From the NCBI GenBank assembly GCA_035606355.1, contig DATNFO010000003.1:33791-97790 (forward strand): a stretch of 64,000 bases of DNA, given 5' to 3'. The translations under genes and the position numbers were made by a program. This DNA comes from Sulfopaludibacter sp035606355 (GTDB lineage: Bacteria; Acidobacteriota; Terriglobia; Bryobacterales; Bryobacteraceae). Below the pieces are notes generated by a model that saw nothing but the letters and a program-made list of their open reading frames with translations, did no database searches and was not told where the DNA came from. This document shows positions 1 to 6,999 of the stretch, in pieces. How positions within the stretch are numbered: the stretch's first letter is position 1; every line of letters begins with the position of its first letter.

Positions 1-104
1 GCCGTCAGTTCGCCCCCTCGCAACTGCTCGACGATGGCAATGCGCGTGGGATGGGCGAGCGCCTGAAAAAATTCGGCTTTAAACTGGCGGAGTGCGTCTT
101 GCAT
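1..104 (-). CDS. ArsR-family transcriptional regulator, N-terminal part (runs off the window)
   Basis: Reading leftward from an ATG at 102-104, the first 34 residues contain FFQALAHPTRIAIVEQL, which is the first helix and the start of the winged helix-turn-helix of ArsR-type repressors. The remainder lies beyond the left edge, so any metal-binding or other sensor residues are not visible. A 24-bp dyad lies immediately upstream of the start (111-134) and is a natural site for autoregulation. What it controls cannot be told from here; the neighbouring amidohydrolase is transcribed in the same direction and ends upstream of it. Confidence 0.8.
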   Translation of the reverse strand, partial: MQDALRQFKAEFFQALAHPTRIAIVEQLRGGELT

Positions 105-110
105 TTAATG

Positions 111-134
111 CTATATTCGAAAATTCTAATATAG
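111..134. promoter_or_regulatory. Probable ArsR operator (24-bp AT-rich dyad)
   Basis: The two 12-base half sites (CTATATTCGAAA and the complement of ATTCTAATATAG) agree at 10 of 12 positions, and the site begins 7 bp from the regulator's start codon. The size, AT-richness and place fit an ArsR-family autoregulatory operator overlapping the promoter. No binding data; inference from symmetry and position. Confidence 0.55.
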
Positions 135-177
135 CACAGTAGCGAGCGGCGCTCGCCAGGGCGGGCCCTGCGCGCCT

Positions 178-201
178 GGTACCGGTCTGGAGACCGGTAC
201 C
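178..201. repeat. Perfect 11-bp-arm palindrome of the GACCGGT family
   Basis: GGTACCGGTCT and its exact complement are separated by two bases. It lies just after the stop of the amidohydrolase and could fold as a hairpin in its 3' end. Related palindromes with the same GACCGG core occur at 32606-32622, 38279-38300, 38318-38335 and 63614-63633, always between genes. Confidence 0.7.
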
Positions 202-204
202 TAC

Positions 205-1614
205 CTAATGCAAACCGGCTTGGCCTTTGACCGAATCGAGAAGCTTTGCGGGATCGTAGCCGGCTCCGTCTTTGAAGACGAGCTTGACGTTTCGAACATC
301 CGCCATGCGGGTAGCGGGATTGCCTTGCACGACCACGAGGTCGGCTTGTTTACCGGCCGCGATGGTGCCGATGCGGTCCAGTTCTCCTAAAAATTCCGCT
401 CCGTTGCGCGTGGCGATTTTGATGGCCTCGACCGGCGTGAAGCCGCCTTCCACGAGCAGTTCCAGGTTGCGCTGATCGGCGAACCCGGCGAGGGCGCCTC
501 CGTTGCCCGTCGGGTCGGCGCCGAACATCAGCAGGCCGCCCGCTTTGACGAAGGCGCGTTCGAAGGCGAGCTCCTTCTTGAGCCCCTGCACGTAAATCGC
601 TTCGGGACCCGTGCGAGCCCTTGCGCGCGACGCCAGATAGCTGATCGCGGATTCGGGCGCAACGGCGTCGAGGAATCGCTGCTCCAGCGGAGGACGCGCG
701 GAGTCAAAGGCTTCAAAGACGGAAAGTGTGGAGGTGATCGCGACATGGTGCGCCACCAGGTCGGCGATCGTGTCGCGGACCGGTTGGCTGTCGATGTCGA
801 TGCGGTCGATCGTGGCCACGGTAACGCCCTGCGACGGGCAGACATCGGGCTGCTTGCCGGGGTCGAACTCGGTATCGACCAGAAGGCCGTGCTCGAGATT
901 GTCGATGCCGGCGACCGCAGCCTCGCGGAAACCGACAGCGCAGAGGTGGCCGGTGACCTTGATGCCGTGCTTGTGCGCCGCATCGACCGCGGCCTTCAAC
1001 TCCGCCCGGTCAATGTTCATGTACGCCTTGAAACTGGTGACGCCTTCGGCGGCCCAATAATCGACGGTGCGAACGGCGTCGTCCGGACCGGTGAGCTCGT
1101 GCATCTGGGCGGCGAAGCTGCCTTTGCCCTCCAGGTACGGACCGGTGATGTGCATCTTGGGTCCGGGCATCTGACCGGCGTCGATGAGGCGCTTGACGTT
1201 GAGGTCTGTATAGGGCTCCAGCGAGCCGGCAGTCCGCGCCGTGGTGACGCCACTCGCGAGGTAGAGTCGCGGAAAGGAGAACGCTTGTTCGGTATAGATC
1301 GGTATACCGGCGCCTGAGGGATAGAAGAGGTGCTCGTGCATCCCGACCAGGCCGGGAATCACGGTATGGCCGGCCAGGTCGAGAACGCGAGCGTTCGCGG
1401 GGATCGTCACGTTCGCGCCTACCGATTGAATCTTCCCGTTGGCAATGACGATGGTCTGGTTTTCGGCGGGAGCGTCCCCCGTTCCGTCTATGACTCTGAC
1501 ATGTTGAAGAGCGATGACGGGGTCGCCTGCCGCAATGAATGGTTTGTCGCCGGGAGTGAAGCGGTTTTGCCCGTGCAGGTCGAGCGCTAGAAGGAGGAGG
1601 GCTGCTGTTCGCAC
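205..1614 (-). CDS. Secreted amidohydrolase (imidazolonepropionase-like, binuclear metal)
   Basis: A 469-residue amidohydrolase-superfamily hydrolase with a Sec signal peptide (about residues 1-16). The metal ligands are visible in order: the HxH pair in GMHEHLF near residue 93, a candidate carboxylated lysine in SFKAYMN near 196, histidines in VTGHL near 223 and NLEHG near 242, and the aspartate in MFGADPTG near 367. This pattern belongs to the prolidase/imidazolonepropionase-like branch that hydrolyses dipeptides or cyclic amides. The substrate is not predictable; acidobacteria carry many paralogues. Frame is open to a GTG at 1644, but GTG at 1614 starts the signal peptide cleanly and lies just downstream of a TATAAT box, so I prefer it. 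Confidence 0.85.
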   Translation of the reverse strand: MRTAALLLLALDLHGQNRFTPGDKPFIAAGDPVIALQHVRVIDGTGDAPAENQTIVIANGKIQSVGANVTIPANARVLDLAGHTVIPGLVGMHEHLFYPSGAGIPIYTEQAFSFPRLYLASGVTTARTAGSLEPYTDLNVKRLIDAGQMPGPKMHITGPYLEGKGSFAAQMHELTGPDDAVRTVDYWAAEGVTSFKAYMNIDRAELKAAVDAAHKHGIKVTGHLCAVGFREAAVAGIDNLEHGLLVDTEFDPGKQPDVCPSQGVTVATIDRIDIDSQPVRDTIADLVAHHVAITSTLSVFEAFDSARPPLEQRFLDAVAPESAISYLASRARARTGPEAIYVQGLKKELAFERAFVKAGGLLMFGADPTGNGGALAGFADQRNLELLVEGGFTPVEAIKIATRNGAEFLGELDRIGTIAAGKQADLVVVQGNPATRMADVRNVKLVFKDGAGYDPAKLLDSVKGQAGLH

Positions 1615-1620
1615 TCCGCG

Positions 1621-1626
1621 ATTATA
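1621..1626 (-). promoter_or_regulatory. TATAAT -10 box for the amidohydrolase
   Basis: A perfect TATAAT on the minus strand lies 6 bp from the preferred GTG start at 1614, so the transcript would be leaderless or nearly so. No convincing -35 is visible because the spacer holds a GC-rich hairpin. Confidence 0.35.
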
Positions 1627-1632
1627 TGATGA

Positions 1633-1660
1633 GCGGCCGTCCACTCGCGCGGACGGCCGC
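1633..1660 (-). terminator. GC-rich hairpin after the TPR gene
   Basis: Perfect 10-bp arms (GCGGCCGTCC and complement) with an 8-base loop begin 14 bp after the stop of the upstream TPR gene. There is no U-tract, so it may act as a weak terminator or only protect the 3' end. Confidence 0.4.
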
Positions 1661-1674
1661 CGGTTGCGCGCTTC

Positions 1675-3108
1675 TTACTTCTTTTTTCGAACGGGGCCGC
1701 GGGCCGGGGCTGCGGCGCACGGCGTGGTCTTCGTGTTGACCTTGGCTTTTTCCGTGTCGAAGGTCAGCATGAACGGCTCCTTCGTGAAGGCCGTGGGGAT
1801 TCCGGTCCAGAGGATCTCGCTGCCGGGCTCCGGTTTGCCGGGTAGGGCTGAGTCCAGCTTCAGCGTGATGACGGCCTTATTGCTTTCCGGATTGTCGGGC
1901 AGCGGCACGCTCACCAGAATTTCCTTCGAGCGGCAGGCCGGCTTGCCTTCCACCACGACTCCGCGGAGTTCCGGCACGGCCGAATCCTTCAACGTACTTG
2001 CGAAGTACTGTTCTCCGTCAGGCGCGGTGAGAGCGGATTGAATTCCGTTCCAGAGCGCCAGTTTCGGATTCTGCGTCGCGAACTGCTGGGCTTTCTCGTT
2101 GGCGACTTCGGATTTCGTCTTGATGGTGAAATCAGCCGGCGGCAGCGGCGATTGCTTCACCAGGGCCTTGAGCTGATCGAGGCCGTCGCTTCCGCCATGG
2201 ACCGTCACATAAGCGTGGTCGGCGTAATCCTGTAGCTGCTTGGGATTGTTCTTCGGATCGCCGAGCGTAGGATCGATGACCGCGGCGCGTTCGAACTCGT
2301 AAACCGCCTGCGGCACAAGCTCGGGATGCTGCCCCTGCAGGCAAACCATCGATTGCGCGAGTTGATACGAAAGATACGCGCTCTGCGGCCGGTCTTCAAG
2401 CGCCTTGCGATACAGCGGCATCGCCGTCGCACAGTCCTTCTTCGCGTAAGCTTGGTTGGCCGGCAGAACGTCCAGGTAGAGCAGAGTGTGGTCGGCGGCC
2501 TGGTCGAGAGTCTGGCGCGCCTGCGTCCACTGGGCATCGGTATTGTTGGCCGGCTTATTGGCAGGCACGAAGTAGGCTTGGGTATCTTTCTTCAGCTCGG
2601 CGGCGCATTTCTTCCCAAGATCCATCTGCTCGGGCGTGGGGTTCGGCAACTCGCCCGCGGCCACGGTGATTTCGAAGAGAGCCTGGATTTTCTGCAGCGG
2701 CCCGTTCTTTGGATCGGTGAAGACCTTATCCATCCCGAGGTTCAGCAACTGCTGGCCGTACTCCATGACCTTTTCCGGCTGCGGCGGATTCATCTTGGAA
2801 TACGCATCTTCGAACATGTAGATGCGATCGTCTTTGTAGTCGGAATCAGGGTACTTCTGAGTCCAGGTGGTCAGATCCTGGATCGTCTTTTGAGGGTTGT
2901 TCGCCGCCTGATCTTTCAGGACATCGTTGAAAAGGTCGTATTCGGTCTGGTCTTTGACCTTTTTCTCTGGCTTGGCTGCCGGCTGTTGGGCGCCGGCCGC
3001 GGGCTGAGCTCCAGCGGCCTGTTGGCCCGCGTTGGTCTGCGCCTGGACGAGTCCTACGCCCAGCACAGCGACGGCTGCCCATCCGCTCATGATTTTCAAT
3101 TTGTGCAC
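1675..3108 (-). CDS. Secreted TPR-type protein of unknown function
   Basis: A 477-residue protein with a signal peptide (about residues 1-23, ending VGLVQAQ), an Ala/Gln/Pro-rich low-complexity segment, then alpha-helical TPR-like repeats across the middle (for example ALFEITVAAGELPNPT and YRKALEDRPQSAYLSYQLAQ) and a beta-rich C-terminal segment ending in a basic tail. The GTG start at 3106-3108 is chosen because AGGAGG sits 5 bases upstream; the frame remains open to 3234 but that extension lacks a ribosome site and a signal peptide. Such periplasmic TPR proteins are abundant in Solibacter-like genomes; no partner can be named. Confidence 0.75.
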   Translation of the reverse strand: MHKLKIMSGWAAVAVLGVGLVQAQTNAGQQAAGAQPAAGAQQPAAKPEKKVKDQTEYDLFNDVLKDQAANNPQKTIQDLTTWTQKYPDSDYKDDRIYMFEDAYSKMNPPQPEKVMEYGQQLLNLGMDKVFTDPKNGPLQKIQALFEITVAAGELPNPTPEQMDLGKKCAAELKKDTQAYFVPANKPANNTDAQWTQARQTLDQAADHTLLYLDVLPANQAYAKKDCATAMPLYRKALEDRPQSAYLSYQLAQSMVCLQGQHPELVPQAVYEFERAAVIDPTLGDPKNNPKQLQDYADHAYVTVHGGSDGLDQLKALVKQSPLPPADFTIKTKSEVANEKAQQFATQNPKLALWNGIQSALTAPDGEQYFASTLKDSAVPELRGVVVEGKPACRSKEILVSVPLPDNPESNKAVITLKLDSALPGKPEPGSEILWTGIPTAFTKEPFMLTFDTEKAKVNTKTTPCAAAPARGPVRKKK

Positions 3109-3271
3109 GTGCACCTCCTGCCTCTCAATCCGCTTCAAGTGTGATGCAATGGGTTGCCAGACGAATCTGCATTCGGCAGGGCCACGGTGATTTCGACACC
3201 GTTCCTGCGGCCCAGGTTCCGAACCCCAAATCATATCAGATCAACGGTATGCTAGAAGTCGCTTCCAACTC

Positions 3272-4717
3272 ATGCACTCTATCGATCTCGCGGTCATTCT
3301 CACGTACCTTGCCGGAATCACGTGGTTTGGCGCACGATTCCGGGGCGGCCAAAAGAACCTCCGCGATTACTTTCTGGGAGGCCGGACGGCGCCTTGGTGG
3401 GCCATCAGCCTCTCGATTGTCTCGGCCGAAACCAGCACACTCACTATTGTAGGAACACCCGCGCTGGCCTTCACGGGCAATTTGGGCTTTCTCCAGATTG
3501 TGCTGGGCTATCTGGCGGCGCGGATCGTGATTTCGCTCTTATTTCTGCCGCAATACTTCCGTGGGGAGATGTTTACCGCGTATGAACTGATGCGCCGCCG
3601 GTTTGGAGAGCGTATCCGCAAACTCACTGCATCTATGTTCCTAGTGACGCGCGCGCTGGCCGAGGGGGTACGCGTCTTCGCTATATCTTTAGTCATCTCC
3701 ATCGTGCTCGGCACCGGGGAAAAGGTCTCGATGGTGCTGATTCTTATACTCACGCTGTTCTACACCTTCGAAGGCGGCATGACGGCGGTGATCTGGACGG
3801 ACGTCATACAGATGACCCTCTACGTGGTGGGGGCCATCCTCAGTTTCTTTTTCATTCTGGCGAAGATCCCGGGAGGCTGGGCGCACGTAGCGCTTCTGGC
3901 GGGCGCGGCCCACAAGTTTACAATTTTCGATTTCCACTTCGCGCTGAATATGGCGTATTTTTCGAAAACCTATACCTTCTGGGCCGGCGTGGCAGGCGGG
4001 TGTTTCCTCACTACCGCCAGCCACGGCACAGACCAGTTGATGGTCCAGCGGCTATTGAGCGCGCGCGACGAGCGCCAGAGCCGGACTGCGCTGTTGACAA
4101 GCTGGGTGGTGATTCTGTTCCAGTTCTCGCTGTTTCTTTTGATCGGGGTGTCTTTGTGGGTGTATTACGGCGACCGGCATTTGCCGCTGCCGGCGCAGAA
4201 TGACCGCATCTATCCGGCCTTCATCTGGAACAATTTGCCGCCCGGACTTTCGGGGTTGCTCATCGCCGCGATTCTAGCTGCGGCCATGGCGAACCTGAGC
4301 GCCGCCCTGAACTCTCTTTCGTCCACAACCGTGGTGGACTTCGCTCGGGCGCGCAACCCGCGCATGACAGAAACCCGCAGCCTGTGGATCGCGCGGCTGG
4401 CGACGGTGGCATGGGGAGCGGTGCTGCTCATCATTGCCATTGCGGCGGCCGTGCTGTCCAAGAGTGTGCTGGAAGCGGGACTGAAAATCGCCTCCGTACC
4501 TTCCGGGGTGTTGCTGGGCGTCTTCCTGCTGGGAATACTCACCAAACGCCCCGGCGAGAAAAGCGCGATCGCGGGCGCGGCGGCAGGGCTGGCGGTGATC
4601 CTCTACGTCACATTCCGGACCCCGATCGCATTCACGTGGTACGTGCTGATCGGAACGGCTGTGACCTTCGGAGTGGGAATGTTCGCTTCTCTATTCGAAA
4701 AACAAAAATCGATTTAG
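3272..4717 (+). CDS. Sodium:solute symporter (SSS family)
   Basis: An integral membrane protein of 481 residues with about 13 hydrophobic segments. The SSS signature is clear near the N-terminus (RDYFLGGRTAPWWAIS followed by SAETST), and the conserved LSAALNSLSST stretch near residue 345 corresponds to the region lining the second sodium site. It imports a small solute (sugar, carboxylate or amino acid; not resolvable) driven by sodium. An APC permease follows after only 9 bp and the pair ends at a shared terminator, so they form a two-gene transport operon. It is transcribed divergently from the TPR gene. Confidence 0.9.
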   Translation: MHSIDLAVILTYLAGITWFGARFRGGQKNLRDYFLGGRTAPWWAISLSIVSAETSTLTIVGTPALAFTGNLGFLQIVLGYLAARIVISLLFLPQYFRGEMFTAYELMRRRFGERIRKLTASMFLVTRALAEGVRVFAISLVISIVLGTGEKVSMVLILILTLFYTFEGGMTAVIWTDVIQMTLYVVGAILSFFFILAKIPGGWAHVALLAGAAHKFTIFDFHFALNMAYFSKTYTFWAGVAGGCFLTTASHGTDQLMVQRLLSARDERQSRTALLTSWVVILFQFSLFLLIGVSLWVYYGDRHLPLPAQNDRIYPAFIWNNLPPGLSGLLIAAILAAAMANLSAALNSLSSTTVVDFARARNPRMTETRSLWIARLATVAWGAVLLIIAIAAAVLSKSVLEAGLKIASVPSGVLLGVFLLGILTKRPGEKSAIAGAAAGLAVILYVTFRTPIAFTWYVLIGTAVTFGVGMFASLFEKQKSI

Positions 4718-4726
4718 GAATTTTGC

Positions 4727-6115
4727 ATGAATAAATCTCCGCAAACCGAATTGAAACGCGTGCTGGGTCCCTGGGCGGCAGCGTCGATTGTGGTGGGAAC
4801 AGTCATCGGAAGCGGCATTTTCCTGGTGCCGAAAACCATGATCTCGCGCGTGGGCAGCGTTCCCATGGTGTTTGTGGTCTGGGTTGTGGGCGGCCTATTA
4901 TCTCTAGCCGGAGCTTTAAGTTACGCGGAGCTGGCGGCGGCAATTCCGGAGGCCGGCGGGGAGTATGCGTATCTGCGGGAAGCGTACGGGCCGCTCTGGG
5001 GCTTTATTTATAGCTGGACGCAAATGTGGGTCGCCAAAAGCGGATCCATTGCGACTTTGGCTACCGGATTTTTCCTATATCTCACGAATTTCTTTGCGCC
5101 GCTGGACACGGTTTTCTATTCCATTCCGCTGCCGATCGGTCCGCATGGGGGGCCGCTGGACATACGCTACGGGCAATTGCTGGCCATCGTGCTGATTCTG
5201 CTGCTGGCTTGGCTGAACTACTTCGGGGTGAAAATCGGAGGCAACGTCCAGGTAGCCGTAACGGTACTCAAGGTGGCGCTGATCGCGGCCATTATCGTTG
5301 CCGGTCTGCTATTTGGACACACTCATGCGGCTTCGCCGTCCGCTATTGGTCCGCTGACCTTTTCCGGTTTTATCGCGGCGCTGGTGGCGGCGCTCTGGGG
5401 GTACGACGGCTGGAATAACGTCAGCATGGTGTCGAGCGAGGTCGTGCGTCCGCAGAAAAATCTGCCGTTAGCTTTGATTGCGGGTACGACAGGTGTAATT
5501 GTAATTTATTTATTTGCAAATGCCGCCTATTTCCATGTTTTGACCGCCGGTGAAGTGGCGGGCGGGACGCGGGTGGCCGCGGATATGATGGCGAAAATCC
5601 TGGGCGGCGCCGGGGCGAATGCCGTCTCACTGGCGGCCATGATCAGCATTTTCGCAGCCTTGAACGGGAGCATCCTCTCCGGGGCGCGAGTGCCGTATGC
5701 GGCAGCGAGGCAGGGATTGTTCTTCCGCGTTGCGGCCAAGGTGAATCCGGAGCACCACACGCCGCAGGGCTCGATCGTGCTGCTGACAGCGTGGTCGTCC
5801 CTCCTGGTGCTTTCCGGGCGTTATGACGATCTGTTTAACCTCGTAATTTTTGCAAGCTGGATACTCTACGGCATGACGGCGGCGGCGGTGATTGTGCTGC
5901 GGTACAAACGGCCTGAAATGGAACGTCCGTACCGTACGGTGGGGTATCCCGTGGTGCCGCTGGTGTTTGTCGCGGGCGCGGCGATCCTGCTGGTGACAAC
6001 TGCAATCGACCGCCCGCGCGAGTCATTTATGGGGCTTGCGCTCATAGCCGCCGGGCTGCCGTTTTATCTGCACTGGAAAAAACAGCGCGCAACGAGTGGT
6101 ACTTCCGCTACGTAG
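4727..6115 (+). CDS. APC-family amino acid permease
   Basis: A 462-residue permease with about 12 membrane segments. The hallmark of the amino acid/polyamine/organocation family is seen in the first segment, VVGTVIGSGIFLVPK, with the unwound GSGIF substrate-binding motif. ALWGYDGWNNVSMVSSEV near residue 225 matches the TM6 region of the LAT/YfnA-like group that exchanges or imports neutral amino acids. It begins 9 bp after the symporter gene, so co-transcription is expected. The left arm of the terminator at 6099-6141 lies inside the last codons. Confidence 0.9.
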   Translation: MNKSPQTELKRVLGPWAAASIVVGTVIGSGIFLVPKTMISRVGSVPMVFVVWVVGGLLSLAGALSYAELAAAIPEAGGEYAYLREAYGPLWGFIYSWTQMWVAKSGSIATLATGFFLYLTNFFAPLDTVFYSIPLPIGPHGGPLDIRYGQLLAIVLILLLAWLNYFGVKIGGNVQVAVTVLKVALIAAIIVAGLLFGHTHAASPSAIGPLTFSGFIAALVAALWGYDGWNNVSMVSSEVVRPQKNLPLALIAGTTGVIVIYLFANAAYFHVLTAGEVAGGTRVAADMMAKILGGAGANAVSLAAMISIFAALNGSILSGARVPYAAARQGLFFRVAAKVNPEHHTPQGSIVLLTAWSSLLVLSGRYDDLFNLVIFASWILYGMTAAAVIVLRYKRPEMERPYRTVGYPVVPLVFVAGAAILLVTTAIDRPRESFMGLALIAAGLPFYLHWKKQRATSGTSAT

Positions 6116-6141
6116 TAATTAGTAGCGGAAGTACTTTTTTT
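6099..6141 (+). terminator. Rho-independent terminator overlapping the permease stop codon
   Basis: A perfect 13-bp stem (GTACTTCCGCTAC paired with GTAGCGGAAGTAC) with a 10-base loop is followed by seven T residues. The TAG stop (6113-6115) lies in the loop, so the coding sequence itself supplies the left arm. Confidence 0.9.
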
Positions 6142-6187
6142 ATCGAATAACCTCGGAAATCGGGTAATCTCGGGTTGAAAACACGGG

Positions 6188-6215
6188 TTGAATCCCGGAA
6201 AATCGAGAGTATACT
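6188..6215 (+). promoter_or_regulatory. Sigma70-like promoter for the AT-hook gene
   Basis: TTGAAT and TATACT separated by 16 bp, about 70 bp upstream of the AT-hook gene and downstream of the preceding terminator. Confidence 0.45.
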
Positions 6216-6285
6216 GAAAACAATGAATTCGCCTAATTACGCCAGGAGCGGTAGAATAACCGCCGTCGGCCGGAGGGCCTAAGTG

Positions 6286-6522
6286 ATGGACGTCAGTAAA
6301 ATTCTTGCGGAATTGAAAGCGGAGCGGGAACAAATCGAGGAAGCGATCCTCAGTTTGGAGCGGCTGGCGCGCGGACGCGTACGCCGCCGTGGCCGTCCGC
6401 CGTCGTGGCTATCGTCTGGAACGGAAGCACCAGCGCCCAAGCGGCGCGGCCGCCCGCCGGGGAGCAAGAACAAGGTGCACACCGCCGGGGCCGGTTCCGA
6501 TAAAAGCATCGCCGTAGCGTAA
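6286..6522 (+). CDS. Small basic protein with two AT-hook-like motifs
   Basis: A 78-residue protein. Residues about 1-28 form a charged amphipathic helix (KILAELKAEREQIEEAILSL, coiled-coil-like), followed by two GRPP cores in basic context (RRRGRPPSW and KRRGRPPGSKNK) that match the eukaryote-type AT-hook which binds the minor groove of AT-rich DNA. Known bacterial AT-hook proteins include CarD of myxobacteria, but this one has no CarD domain. A GTG lies directly before the ATG; GGAGG at 6272-6276 suits either. It stands alone with its own promoter, next to a repeat block. A role in DNA binding, with the helix serving as a dimer interface, is inference. Confidence 0.75.
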   Translation: MDVSKILAELKAEREQIEEAILSLERLARGRVRRRGRPPSWLSSGTEAPAPKRRGRPPGSKNKVHTAGAGSDKSIAVA

Positions 6523-6540
6523 CCGCGTTCGTCTCCTGTC

Positions 6541-6741
6541 ACGAAATCCGGCTGCTGTTCTCGTCGCACTCCATTCGCCTTTCGATGCACTTATTACCGC
6601 TCTGATGGGGTTGTGAAGATCCGGCTGTTGTTCTGGTCGCGATTCATTCGCCTTTCGATACACCTATTGCCGCTCCCTCACGGGTTTGTGAAAAAATCCG
6701 GCTCTCGTTCTCGTCGCGCTACATTCGCCTTTCGATGCACC
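6541..6741. repeat. Three direct repeats of a 73-77-bp unit
   Basis: Each unit carries CCGGCT, a GTTCT-GTCGC stretch and the invariant core ATTCGCCTTTCGAT (at 6573, 6646 and 6723), then an ACCGC or CCGC stretch and TTGTGAA. The gene-free stretch from 6523 to 6999 consists of these units, a long palindrome and two further units; I see no gene in it. The unit occurs again at 47628-47703. Confidence 0.8.
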
Positions 6742-6826
6742 TTTTACCGCTTCCTTACGGTCGCGGCTCCGTTAGCAGCATTAACCACTTACGGAGCCGT
6801 GACCGTAAGGGAGCGGTAAAAGGTGC
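6737..6826. repeat. Long imperfect palindrome at the centre of the repeat block
   Basis: Arms of 36 bp (6737-6772 and 6791-6826) match at 34 positions around an 18-base loop; the cores are ACGGTCGCGGCTCCGT and ACGGAGCCGTGACCGT. A second copy with 34-bp arms stands at 47704-47789. As DNA it could extrude a cruciform; as RNA it would be a very stable stem-loop. Confidence 0.8.
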
Positions 6827-6980
6827 CGGGGATGCGAGTGCGTTTGAATGCGGCAAAAAAGCAATTCGATATTTTTCACAAGCTCGTGAGGGAGCGGTAA
6901 TAGGTGCCGGGGATTCGAGCGCGTCTTGAAGTCGGCATAAGAGCAATTCGATATTTTTTCACAAACCCTCACGGCCGCTG
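6822..6980. repeat. Two direct repeats of an 81-bp unit right of the palindrome
   Basis: GGTGCCGGGGAT starts at 6822 and again at 6903; both units continue with a GCGCG-type stretch, GCAATTCGATATTTTT and CACAA, then a CTCRCGG or GAGGGAGCGG end. Their ends resemble the reverse complement of the left-hand units, so the block reads as left units, palindrome, right units. Confidence 0.7.
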
Positions 6981-6999
6981 CTCCGCTACCAGCAGGCTT

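Noticed and set aside
6541..6980. CRISPR-like array
   Set aside because: The units are long, mirrored around a palindrome, have no unique spacers of constant size and no cas genes nearby.
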